Origin: Candidula unifasciata
Lineage: Eukaryota; Mollusca; Gastropoda; Stylommatophora; Geomitridae
Direction: 5' to 3'
Assembly (NCBI GenBank): GCA_905116865.2
Contig: CAJHNH020008540.1
Location: 106,001-170,000, forward strand
Length of the DNA stretch: 64,000 bases
Positions 11,787 through 24,800 of the stretch are shown piece by piece (the first letter of the stretch is position 1; each line of letters starts with the position of its first letter). A program made the position numbers and the translations under genes. A model generated the notes under the pieces. The model was not told where the DNA came from and searched no databases. It worked only from the letters and a program-made list of their open reading frames with translations.

Positions 11787-11972
11787 CAGGGCTATTCAAT
11801 TAAGTTGACTCAGTGGACAAAATGTTCAAACATGGATATCATCACATGCCAGAAGAACCTGCCCCAGCATAGAAAGACCATAAATGCAATACAACTAGCA
11901 GTGATCCCCGGGCCACTTGCTAGGCCTTGGCGGGCCAGATTTGGCCAGCAGGCCGCCAGTTGAATAGCCCTG
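11787..11972. mobile_element. hAT-like MITE, 186 bp
   Basis: Terminal inverted repeats CAGGGCTATTCAATT at the left and AGTTGAATAGCCCTG at the right. The flanking 8-mers tattacat and atctacat agree at five of eight bases, the remains of an 8-bp target duplication. The inside has a ggcgggccagat segment common in hAT ends. No coding capacity. Confidence 0.75.
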
Positions 11973-12279
11973 ATCTACATCTTGCTGAGGAAAATGAAGA
12001 ATCTATAAATGAGTACAGAGTGCAATTATACTGATTACTGCCAAGAATAACAATATGGATTTCTAATTGATTTTCTTGAAATTTAGAATACAAGTTTTTT
12101 CTTCTCGAGGTTTTATCTAACACCCCAGCATATGGGTTTTCTTTAAAAGTATTATAAAAGGTCAAAGATTTTCCTTCCAGTTTTTCTGAAGTCAAAAACT
12201 AGGTATTTCCTTTTTCAAAATATTATGTAAATTCAGTTTTAGGTATTTCCTTCTAGAAACTCATATTCAAGTGTTGGGA

Positions 12280-12285
12280 TTTATT
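12280..12285 (-). terminator. Candidate BAG6 polyadenylation signal
   Basis: AATAAA on the minus strand, 283 nt after the BAG6 stop. A second AATAAA lies near 11716-11721. No evidence in sequence alone decides between them. Confidence 0.45.
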
Positions 12286-12567
12286 GCTAGAGTTTATAAA
12301 ACAGCATACATATGATCTTTTTAGAGATTATGTAAACTCAAACTACACATGACCCTCTTTCCACGGTGGTACTAAATTCAAAATAATTATATCCATTGAC
12401 ATTTTTTGCAAACAACACATAAAGAACAGTTTTGTATAAACCCCACTATTGTCAAACGCAGAATAAGGGTATAAACTCCACACAGAGACAAATCTGGGCA
12501 CACCAGCTTAAAGAGAATAAAAATAGCATTTCACATTCAGTATATACAGTGACACAAATAAATAGCC

Positions 12568-12837
12568 TTAGCGATGGTTGGATTTTTGAAAGTACTCTTT
12601 GGCATTTGGAAACCGGTCTGAGGCAAAGTCCTGGTCGGAAGTGATTCGAGATGCCAGCATCCTGGTCACTTCACTCTCCAGCTCTGTCTGCAGGTCCAGA
12701 TCATCGGCCGCTTCCTGAGCCATGTTTTCTTCACTGCTTATGGGTTCGGCATCGGCAGCTCGGGCTGCCCGTTTCAAGGAGGTTGGTAGGTACAGTGGCA
12801 TGTTGCCCATCTCATCGGCATGTTCCAGGGACGCCAT
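12568..12837 (-). CDS. BAG6: BAG6 coding exon 25 (BAG-like C-terminus)
   Basis: Residues 1292-1380 and TAA. LKRAARAADAEPIS and the helix LESEVTRMLASRI followed by DRFPNAKEYF match the human BAG-like domain that holds UBL4A. Acceptor gtttcttcccag. Confidence 0.96.
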   Translation of the reverse strand: MASLEHADEMGNMPLYLPTSLKRAARAADAEPISSEENMAQEAADDLDLQTELESEVTRMLASRITSDQDFASDRFPNAKEYFQKSNHR

Positions 12838-15800
12838 CTGGGAAGAAACATGGAAGTGAACTCTTTCTATGCTAGGTAATCATGACATGGATACAAAGTA
12901 GGTCAACAAGCCATAGGGGACATAAACTAGGTCCTCATAACAAGGGTTAATATAAGGTAGGTCACCATGGCATGGAGGAATATTAAGGCAGATATACCCA
13001 GACTTCAGAGGAAACAGTCTACTTTAACAACATGCTAGCTAGAGAAAAAATGGGTCTATTATCCCATCCCTCAACAATGGGGTCCTGAAATCCATACGGG
13101 AAAGACGGAATTCAGAGGAAACACTCCTAAGCAGTCGACTTTAACAACATGCTTGTTAGGGAAGCAAAGGGTCTATTCTCCCGCCCCTCAACAATAGGGT
13201 CCTGGAACACATAAGGGAAAGACGATTGGACAAGACAAAAATGACAGATGAAAAAAAAGAGGGGATAAGAAAAATCACTGGAAGAAGGAATATTGAATTA
13301 AGAATTGACATCACAGCATTCGGGACACTTCCATAAGGGCTCAGTCCCCATCTTCAGCAGCAAGTGAACAGTTCCAATGGTACCAGCAACCATCTAATTT
13401 TATATCTGTCTCATCCTTCCCCTGAGTGTTGAGCGTCGGTCAGATCCCCTGGTAGCAGCGCCATTCTCCTTAGACCGTAATGATCTATCTGCACCTCCGC
13501 ACTGTCTACTCGCTCCCAAAGGGCCCTCACAATATTTAACTTGTCATACACCAATTCACCACCAAGTGGTGCAGAGCCAGCCAGTCTATTGCCTGCTCAT
13601 TTCCTAACACACCGGCATGACCTGGTGAAAATATCCAAAGGATGCTAACTACCCAGGACCTCTGAAGTGATGCTTGCCACTGCACGAAGCATGCCTGTTT
13701 TCACCTTTCTCAACATGCTCAGTGAGTCAGTTGCAATCATTGCATGTGTGTACAGCTGATTCTCAAGCCAAAAGAAAACCATATACAATAATAATCAAGA
13801 AAGTGAGATAAGCACAAACAAATCATTGAAAGAACAACGGTGATAACATAAAAAGAAATAAATTTGTTGAATAATTAATGAGAACCTACTCGTCGACGTT
13901 TTGCTGGCAGACCTTGCAAGTAGGCATCACTGAGCGGAGGCTGGGTCCTCTGATTCTGTTGTCTGATTATATCTCTGCTGATTACTGGAATCCAATCCTG
14001 AAAACCAAACCAACATTTCTTATCAAGTTGATACCAAACTGTCTTGTTAAAGTCGAAACCAAATGTTATCAAACACCTGGGCAGATTTACTGACGACAAT
14101 TGAAATACACCTGAAAGTGGCACCTTGGGTCACGGACATCTCTAGTTACGAAGAAACTGGCCCAATTTCCAATCAACCCATAAAGACAATTTCCAATCAA
14201 CCCATAAAGACAATTTCCAATCGGCACATGAACACAGTTTTTAAAAAAAATGTTGAATGTAATGAACGCACCAACATGGCTTTGAGGCCATGTTTTCGGC
14301 TCGTGAACAGCACCAGCTGTGCTCAGGTTTGTGTGCTATGAACACTGTCATTGCAGTGGATCCTAAGAGAGTGAAAAGTGTTAGCGACAGTGATGCAAAG
14401 AAGCCTAAGTGTAACTGCAGCAGAAACAGAAAAAAGTATTAAAAAACATGAATGGTGTTTGTGTTTCTGATCTTGGCAAGTAGTACGACACGGCTCAATC
14501 TACAATCTGTGCTATCTTAAAAAACAAAGATGAACTAAACATGGTGGCTAAAGGAGTTATTATGTTAATGAAGCAAAAGTCTCAACTGTTAGAAAAAGTA
14601 GATCCCTGGTGGGTTTGGGGGTCCTATTGTTAGGAAAACAAGAATATAACCCAATGCCTCCTCAACAAGCATGTGGTACGAGTCGACTAATTGGGAGCTT
14701 CCTTCGAAGTCACAGTACATCTACCTGAGAGGCAAGGAACTAACAGTCCCGTACAAAAAAGTCAGATCTGCAAAATGATTGTGCACGCAACACACAGGTT
14801 CTGGTACAAGAGTAATGCCCCTTAGGTGGATGAACACGAAGATGACAAAAAAAGATGATGTAGACAAATTCTTGTTTGAATTAATGAAAAGCAGTTTTCT
14901 GGAGATAGCATCAGTGAGTCCCTAATATACGAGAAAGCTTTACTTTTGCATGGTGATTTCTTCCCCCTCCTCCTCCTCCTCTACCATCTGCCTGTGCCAG
15001 CAACTCTCAACCACAAAGTTAAAGTTATACTGTAGACTGTATATTTTCCCCAGACATAAGTCCACTAAAAGCAACAACAAAAATGTGTTTCTGGGGCAGG
15101 CAAACAGATCAATTGCATCTGCATTAATTTCAATGGGAAAAAAATGTTTTGGTTCCCGAACAAAGTCAAAGAACAAATTAAGTTTGTGACCCGAGGTAGC
15201 ACTGCAGTACTGGAAACAAACTATAAATACGCACACACAAAAAACAGCAGTATAGAGACAAAAGCCATATGAGACTGACAAAAGCATAAGTCAGTTACTA
15301 TAAATCTGCAGTACCAACTCATGAAAAATAAGACTCTCTATATGTGGGCAAACAATTTTTTTTGCCGTCTTTGTCTTCTTCTTCTTCGCGTTCACCAGCT
15401 GTATACTCTGGCGGAAAGTTCTGGTTGCAAGTCCACTACTGAACTGCAGTCCTGTTCCAGAACCTGAGTGTTACATGTGCATCAGTTTTACAGATCTCAT
15501 TCTTTTGAATACAGACTGTTGGTTCCTTGCCTCTCCGGCAGATGCACTCTTGACTTCAAAGAAAGCTCCCCAATTAGTCGACTCTTACGACATGCTTTTG
15601 GGGAGGCAGTGGGTCTATTCTTGTTTTCCCGACAATGGGGCCCCGGAACCCACACAGGGGGTCTTTGTATGTAATTTGCTCTGTATCGACTTTTTTTATC
15701 TTATGTCTTCATTCATTATTTGATCTCTTCGGTCACTCCTGCAATTCTTCTCAGAGATCTCATTTCTATGGTTAGTAATGTTCTTTTCAAAGTCGAAATG

Positions 15801-18800
15801 CGTGTGCCTCAGAGATGAGGAACCAACAGTCTGCACATAAATAAGTCAGATCTGTAAATGGATGTGCAGGCAAAACTCAAGTTCTGAAACGCGACCAAAG
15901 TCCTAAACTGGTTGAATAATTTGAACTTTTCTGCTGGAGTTTGCAGCCAGTGAAAATAAAGAAGAAAATGATCTGGACATTTGTCTCATTTATGCCATAT
16001 GATCATGCCATCTGGACATTTGTCTCATTTATGCCATATGATCATGCCATCTGGACATTTGTCTCATTTATGCCATATGATCATGCCATCTGGACATTTG
16101 TCTCATTTATGCCATATGATCATGCCAACTGGACATTTGTCTCATTTATGCCATATGATCATGCCATCTGGACATTTGTCTCATTTAGGCCATATGATCA
16201 TGCCATCTGGACATTTGTCTCATTTATGCCATATGATCATGCCATCTGGACATTTGTCTCATTTATGCCATATGATCATGCCAACTGGACATTTGTCTCA
16301 TTTATGCCATATGATCATGCCATCTGGACATTTGTCTCATTTAGGCCATATGATCATGCCATCTGGACATTTGTCTCATTTATGCCATATGATCATGCCA
16401 TCTGGACATTTGTCTCATTTATGCCATATGATCATGCCATCTGGACATTTGTCTCATTTACGCCATATGATCATGCCATCTGGACATTTGTCTCATTTAC
16501 GCCATATGATCATGCCATCTGGACATTTGTCTCATTTACGCCATATGATCATGCCATCTGGACATTTGTCTCATTTACGCCATATGATCATGCCATCTGG
16601 ACATTTGTCTCATTTATGCCATATGATCATGCCATCTGGACATTTTGTCTCATTTATGCCATATGATCATGCCATCTGGACATTTGTCTCATTTATGCCA
16701 TATGATCATGCCATCTGGACATTTGTCTCATTTATGCCATATGATCATGCCATCTGGACATTTGTCTCATTTATGCCATATGATCATGCCATCTGGACAT
16801 TTGTCTCAATTATGCCATATGATCATGCCATCTGGACATTTGTCTCATTTATGCCATATGATCATGCCATCTGGACATTTGTCTCATTTACGCCATATGA
16901 TCATGCCATCTGGACATTTGTCTCATTTATGCCATATGATCATGCCATCTGGACATTTGTCTCATTTATGCCATATGATCATGCCATCTGGACATTTGTC
17001 TCATTTATGCCATATGATCATGCCATCTGGACATTTGTCTCATTTATGCCATATGATCATGCCATCTGGACATTTGTCTCAATTATGCCATATGATCATG
17101 CCATCTGGACATTTGTCTCATTTACGCCATATGATTATGCCATCTGGACATTTGTCTCATTTACGCCATATGATCATGCCATCTGGACATTTGTCTCATT
17201 TATGCCATATGATCATGCCATCTGGACATTTGTCTCATTTATGCCATATGATCATGCCATCTGGACATTTGTCTCATTTAGGCCATATGATCATGCCATC
17301 AAGACCAAGTCTTTGCTTTTCTCTTGCACCTTTCCCAAAGCATTTGTTTAAAAAAAAAAAAGCTCAATAGGTAGTCTATTTTGCCCAAGGATGTCTCATA
17401 AGCTGGCAATCTGAAGGACAAGTCTTCTTCTTTGACAGGGGATGGCAGCACCAGTAAATATTTACACCCCCCCCCCCCCCCCCCCCAAATCTAAGCTGTG
17501 CATCCTTTACAAGATGCAGAACCAGCCCCAACATTCTATTCGCCCGTTGTGATTTTACCAGGCAATGTTAAGTTCAGTAGTTTGTTTAGGAAGCGCGTTG
17601 GCAATGCCTAAGCCACAGACACTGAGCTAGAGACAGATTTCATAATGACGGTCAGGCCAATGTAGATACGATCAAGTTTCCTTCAAAGTCAGACGACATC
17701 TGCCTGAGAGGCAAAGAACCAACAGTCTGTACATAAATAGGTCAGATCTGTAAAACAGATGTGCATTCCACACTCAAGTTCTGGAAGAAGGCCAAAGACC
17801 AGAAGTAGATGAATAACCAGAACTTTCGGCCAGAGTTAACAGCCGGTGAATGTTAGGAAAAGAAGAGACTGCAGAAGGTCCCCTTCACTATCTATTCTGT
17901 GTGTCACTTTACCTGCGGTACCACAGACTGCCAATCATCAGAGCTCCGCCCATTTCTCAAGTTTCCACTGCGCTCAACAGCCCTGCCAACACGACTGGCT
18001 TGGACTGCTATAGTATTGGGCCGGTTCTGCAGAGGTGCCAGGCCAATGATGCTCTCCTGAGCATCTTCAAAAATGTCATTCTCGTCTAGATCTTCGTCAA
18101 GAGCAAGCCTGGCCACCTTTGAACAGACAGAGAGAGCTTACCAGCCGGGGCCACAATTTTGTAGGGCATGGGGTCTCTGTAGTGAAGTGGTCAAACCATT
18201 TGTCTCGTGCCAGGAAGGTCACTGATTAGTTTAGTGGACTTTGGTCGTTTGGTTCAGGTAAGCAATTTTTTTTCCAGAGATCTCTGGGAATCACAGGAGC
18301 TATGGTGTCTGCTTTGTCCAACATTTCCGACAGACAGCTAGCCCTTCTGGAGATAGAGGGAAAGAGTGAGCCCTATTGGGTAAAACCTAGTGCAATTAAG
18401 TCGATCATCTCTTTTAGCAAAAATTTTGCTTGAAATTATGCTGCTCTGCTGTATATATGGATTAGTTATTGTACCTGAGCATTTAAAAAAAAACATATAT
18501 ATAACATATTAACAGAATGAGTTCCTTATGTTGGCTGTCTACGCTCTGGAACACTGAGTTTAAACACTATCTCAGGCACTTGCACACTGACTTCAAAGGT
18601 AACACTGATCCTAATCTATGCTAGCCAGGCCCCCAGATGCAATCCTGTTTCACCATCACATGTGGTTCAGCCCCTGCATCCCTTGTTGTAGATGACCATC
18701 ACATGTGGTTCAGCCCCTGCATCCCTTGCTGTAGATGACCATCACATGTGGTTCAGCCTCGGCATCCCTTGCTGTAGATGACCGTCACATGTGGTTCAGC

Positions 18801-21800
18801 CCCTGCATCCCTTGCTGTAGATGACCATCACATGTGGTTCAGCCTCGGCATCCCTTGCTGTAGATGACCGTCACATGTGGTTCAGCCCCTGCATCCCTTG
18901 CTGTAGATGACCATCACATTCTCTCTTTAAAAGCCAGTGGTTTGGGTGACTAGTTCTGCAAAACTATTGTTTTTTCAGCGTCATGTGAATACTTGGAATA
19001 CTTGGCAGGACTGAGCGATTCAGTGAACATGTTCAAGAAAGTCCAGACTGGCTTTATCAGACATGAATGAATTCTCTTATTAAATGCATCACAAATAACC
19101 TTGATCTTCGTGCTGTTGTATGCAGGTGTTCATGGCAATGAGCCTGCAGATTATCAGGCAGAAAAGGCGGTTACGACTGGGCAGCCTGGCACTGAAAAGG
19201 AGTCATTAATCCCATGCCAGCTGCATAACGCAGATAAGATCACGACAACAAGCTGGACTCAGCATCCTTGTCCAGGTTGGGGGACATGAGTGCAACCTGG
19301 AGTGGTCAGGTACCAACATTTCACCAAGGGCACAAGGTGGCTGGTTAATCAACACAGAATGGCCATGATCAGTCATTTTACTCTTTTGGAGCTACTGAGG
19401 AGGAGATCGGAGCACCTATGGATCTGTCCGGAGTCCTGTGATGATAGTCCTCACTAATCCCTTGGCAGGTCTACCCTTACAACTATAACTACTCTACTAT
19501 TACTACTACTTCTACACCCACCGCCATTAATTTCCACTTACCCTTCCCTGTGATGATAGTGGTTCAGCTGTATCCATAGGACTTGGAGATGAATCATTCG
19601 ACAAAGTGCAAGTGGAAACACTGACTGCCCCATGGTCTGGAGACAAGCGACCATCAGAAACTGCTGACGACTGACCAAGTCCTTCAGAAGTAGACACAGC
19701 TGACCTAAAGACAGAAGAAGATATGTACTTGTTAGTTTTTATGACGCTAATTAATGGTCGCTGTTACACAATAGGGCGAAGATGCTGGTAAGTTAGTGTC
19801 TACCGCATGTTCACAAGTTAGCAGGATTCAATTTAAGAATAAAGCAGGGAATTTTCACAGAAATAATGGTTTTTAATAACATCATAAGCTCCTATGATCA
19901 TTTTAGTAGTGTGACTGGAGACCTATCCTTCTCACATAAGGGCTGCAGAAATTTAAAAAAAGAGGACTGACCTGGGCAACAAATGCCTGCAGCAGTTGAT
20001 GTATGGATTAGAGGACTGACCTGGGCAACAAATGCCTGCAGCAGTCGATCTATCGACTGGAGTGCTGACCTGGGCAACAAATGCCTGCAGCAGTTGATGT
20101 ATGGACTGAAAGGCTGACCTAGGCAACAAAAGCCTGCAGCAGTTGATGTATGGACTAGAGGACTGACCTGGGCAACAAATGCCTGCAGCAGTTGATGTAT
20201 GGACTGGAGGACTGACCTGGGCAACAAATGCCTGCAGCAGTTGATGTATGGACTAGAGGATTGACCTGGGCAACAAATGCCTGCAGCAGTCGATCTATGG
20301 ACTAGAGGACTGACCTGGGCAACAAATGCCTGCAGCAGTTGATGTATGGACTAGAGGACTGACCTGGGCAACACATGCCTGCAGCAGTTGATGTATGGAC
20401 TAGAGGACTGACCTGGGCAACACATGCCTGCAGCAGTCGATGTATGGACTAGAGGACTGACCTGGGCAACAAATGCCTGCAGCAGTTGATGTATGGACTA
20501 GAGGACTGACCTGGGCAACAAATGCCTGCAACAGTTGATGTATGGACTAGAGGACTGACCTGGGCAACAAATGCCTGCAGCAGTTGATGTATGGACTAGA
20601 GGACTGACCTGGGCAACAAATGCCTGCAGCAGTTGATGTATGGACTAGAGGACTGACCTGGGCAACAAATGCCTGCAGCAGTCCATGTATGGACTTGAGG
20701 ACTGACCTGGGCAACAAATGCCTGCAGCATTTGATGTATGGACTAGAGGACTGACCTGGGCAACAAATGCCTGCAGCAGTTGATGTATGGACTAGAGGAC
20801 TGACCTGGGCAACAAATGCCTGCAGCAGTCCATGTATGGACTTGAGGACTGACCTGGGCAACAAATGCCTGCAGCATTTGATGTATGGACTAGAGGACTG
20901 ACCTGGGCAACAAATGCCTGCAGCAGTTGATGTATGGACTAGAGGACTGACCTGGGCAACAAATGCCTGCAGCAGTCCATGTATGGACTAGAGGACTGAC
21001 CTGGGCAACAAATGCCTGCAGCAGTTGATGTATGGACTAGAGGACTGACCTGGGCAACAAATGCCTGCAGCAGTTGATGTATGGACTAGAGGACTGACCT
21101 GGGTAACAAATGCCTTCAGCAGTCCATGTATGGACTGGAAGGTGCAAATACCACTGCCAATGCTGTAAAAGGGCACAATGCAACTACATCCTTGATCTTT
21201 TGTTTAAGCATTAACTAGCTGTAAACTTCCGAAGGAAAGATCTGTTAATCCCGATCTACTAAACTTTGATCTTGATCTAGAACTTAAATTTTGCATGCAC
21301 ATCCATTTATAGATCCGGTAAAACTGTATGCAGACTGATAGTTCCTTGCCTCACACAGATGCACTCCAACTTGGAAGGTAAACACCCCTAATTAACCTCC
21401 TATGAGACACACTTGTTAAAGGGCAATGGGTCTATTCTCCCCCACCCTCTGAATGGGGTCCTGGAACCCACCCTGGGAACATTCTCAGATAAACACAGAA
21501 GAGGAAGGAGAAGATATCCCATAACATTCATCATCATCATCGTTCCGTACCACTGCGTGTCACTGTGTCACCAGTTGCTGCTGACTGTGTCTGATCAGCA
21601 CCCCCCACCTTTGAAGGTCAGATGTGATGGACTTCATGGCTGCATGCCTAAGGCCTTTCCAGTCAGTGAAGTTCTGGTTTCAGGCTTTTCTTAGTTTGCA
21701 GTGGTACAGAAAGCTGACCGTTCAGCGGCAATGGGAAAACTAGTGAACGCAAATTTGCCTAGAAAAATAACAGCTACGAAAAATGCTGAGGTTGGCTCTG

Positions 21801-24800
21801 CGAGGTCCTGTAAAGGATATGCAACTTTGCTGAGGAGCAGAGAATTATTCTGTTTGCTCTCCCAAATATTCTGCCTTGGAACCCTCACAGGAAACACAGC
21901 AAGCAAGTTTATGAACTCAAACAATACGAGCCTCCCAAATATTCTGCCTTGGAACCCTCACAGGAAACACAGCAAGCAAGTTTATGAACTCAAACAATAC
22001 GAGCCTCCCAAATATTCTGCCTTGGAACCCTCTCAGGAAACACAGCAAGCAAGTTTATGAACTCAAACAATACAAGCCTCCCAAATATTCTGCCTTGGAA
22101 CCCTCACAGGAAACACAGCGAGCAAGTTTATGAACTCAAACAATACAAGCCTCCCAAATATTCTGCCTTGGAACCCTCACAGGAAACACAGCAAGCAAGT
22201 TTATGAACTCAAACAATACGAGCCTCCCAAATATTCTGCCTTGGAACCCTCACAGGAAACACAGCAAGTAAGTTTATGAACTCAAACAACACGAGCCTCC
22301 CAAATATTCTGCCTTGGAACCCTCACAGGAAACACAGCAAGCAAGTTTATGAACTCAAACAACACGAGCCTCCCAAATATTCTGCCTTGGAACCCTCTCA
22401 GGAAACACAGCAAGCAAGTTTATGAACTCAAACAACACGAGCCTCCCAAATATTCTGCCTTGGAACCCTCACAGGAAACACAGCAAGCAAGTTTATGAAC
22501 TCAAACAATACGAGCCTCCCAAATATTCTGCCTTGGAACCCTCACAGGAAACACAGCAAGCAAGTTTATGAACTCAAACAATACGAGCCTCCCAAATATC
22601 TCACCTTTCTGGATGTGACTTCACAACGTAGCCAACGATGTCTGAATCTGTCACTGGATGGTTTTGATAGAAAGACTGAAAGATGTCCTGCAGAGATGTT
22701 GTCATCCACACCGTGATAGCTGGACTCATGCCTTGTGTCATGCGAGGCTGGAATAGTCACACAATTAAGAGCAGTTAAGCCTATAAATATTCCATGAAGA
22801 CATTATGAAGACAGCTAATGAACATTTGTGAATAAGAAACTGCCTCAGTTATCTCCATGTTTCAGATCCATACAGGTGATGTCAGTGTTACACCAATGCT
22901 CCCTATAACCAGTGGAAAGTGGGTTTTAGCAGGAACTGGCAAGCCACGGCACCTGTGCTAGATATGGCACTGGGAATGATTTTCGATGAAACACTGTACA
23001 ATTAGAGTATACATACAAAACATAACCTATAACCATAATGTCAACGATACCCCTTTCCCCACAACTCCAGGTACTGTTAGATTATCATCACAGATTATGA
23101 CAGATAAGGACAAAAGGGATCAGTAGTGGCCTGGTTGTCCACAAAAATGCATACTACTTGTTTAAATGAAACTGTGTAATTTCACATTCTGACAGTAATA
23201 GTTACTATACTATACGCCAACCAAACACTTCAAATTAACATCATCATTAAGTGCCTTGCCAGCTGTTGTAGGCATTCATGCATCTCCACAGATCTTGGTC
23301 TTTGCTGTTCTGGCTCAATTCGGCTGATGATATTCCTTAATGTCCCTGTCTTAAGCCATCCACCATCATTTTTCTTGGTCTGCGTTTGCTTCTTCTACCA
23401 GTGATCTTTCCCGTCGTCACAATATTTTCCAGTGCTCCTTTTCTCATCACATGACCAAAGAACTTTGTCTCCTTTTCATTGTTGCATATAATGTTTTACT
23501 TTCATTAGCCATTTCCAGGTAATCATTATTTGTTATTCTGGGAGTCTAAGTTATTTACAGAATTCAACAAATCACCAAACAAAAAAAACAAAAATGCCTC
23601 AACCAATCACACAAACATTTCAAACCAACAAAACACATAGAAACGTCAAACCAATCAAGCGCATAGACATTTCAAACTAACCAATCGGAAAGACACTTCA
23701 AACCAACCAATCATACAAATACCCTAATGCGACCAGCGCACCATATAACTCTGCACCATGTTTGAAAACCCTGTCTGGCCATCACGCATACAGTAGATGC
23801 ACAGTCCAATGGAGTCTGCCATCATCTTCATCCACAGCCTGTACATGTGGTTACCAAAATCTCCTTGTGCACCTGTGGGGAAAAACCATTTTCAAAATGT
23901 CACTTTCACAAAATCAACATACAAATCTGTCTTTAACAGAGAAATAATTCTTCTTCTTTGCGTTCACCGGCTGTAAATTCCAGCGGAATGTTCTGGTTGT
24001 TGGTCCACTTCTGGACTGCAGTCCTGTTCCAGAACCTGAATGTTGCATGTGCATCTGTTTGACATATCTGACTAATTTGTATGCAGACTGTTGGTTCCTC
24101 AGGCAGATGCACTCTGACTTCAAAGAAAGCGACTCTTATGACATGCTTTTGGGTAGGCAGTGGGTCTATTCTTGTTTTCCATATAATAGAGCCCCGGAAC
24201 TCACACAGGGAAGAGCAATTATTGAAAGCTGTATTCAATACAGCCATTATGTGAAAATTCTTTCAGCTAACCCTTTCTACACATTTTTCTTCAATAAAGC
24301 CATTATTCAAATCTGTCTTAAACAGACCCATTTTATAATATAAACCTCTTAACAGATCCATTTATAAAATTTACTATTCAATAGGGGCGATGTATAATTA
24401 AATCTCATTTTGAACATAAACAAATCTTTATTTAACAGATCCATTGTACATGTTTTTTTTTTTTTTTCAAAATATCCATGATCAAAGTCTCATTGGGAGC
24501 CTGTGAAAAATATAATTACAAAACACCACACTGTTATAAAAACCTCCATATGAACCATGGATATGGATATAACATTAGATATTTTAGAATCCTCTATTTA
24601 TGTAGGAGACAGAGCATAGACAGGTATGACCTGAGTGTTCTGACACCAAGCCTAGAGCTAAGGAAGACAGCACAGACAGGTATGACCTGAGTGTTCTGAC
24701 ACCAAGCCTAGAGCTAAGGGAGACAGCACAGACAGGTATGACCTGAGTGTTCTGACACCAAGCCTAGAGCTAAGGGAGACAGCACAGACAGGTATGACCT

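Larger units (their letters stand above)
7750..12270. other. Intergenic region between the 3' ends of RPS21 and BAG6
   Basis: Apart from the repeats listed inside it, I see no gene. 9850-11450 is AT-rich with only a family B fragment at about 10140-10300. Open frames here are short and have no recognisable motif. Confidence 0.6.

Noticed and set aside
15941..17370. Long open frames of 241 and 456 codons with a 13-residue repeat
   Set aside because: They are the 39-bp satellite read in frame; two overlapping frames are equally open and the array lies in a BAG6 intron. No start context, no domain.
19965..21138. Regular direct repeats that at first glance resemble a CRISPR array (also 32887, 40430, 44155)
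   Set aside because: Units are contiguous without unique spacers, and the DNA is from a eukaryotic intron. These are minisatellites.
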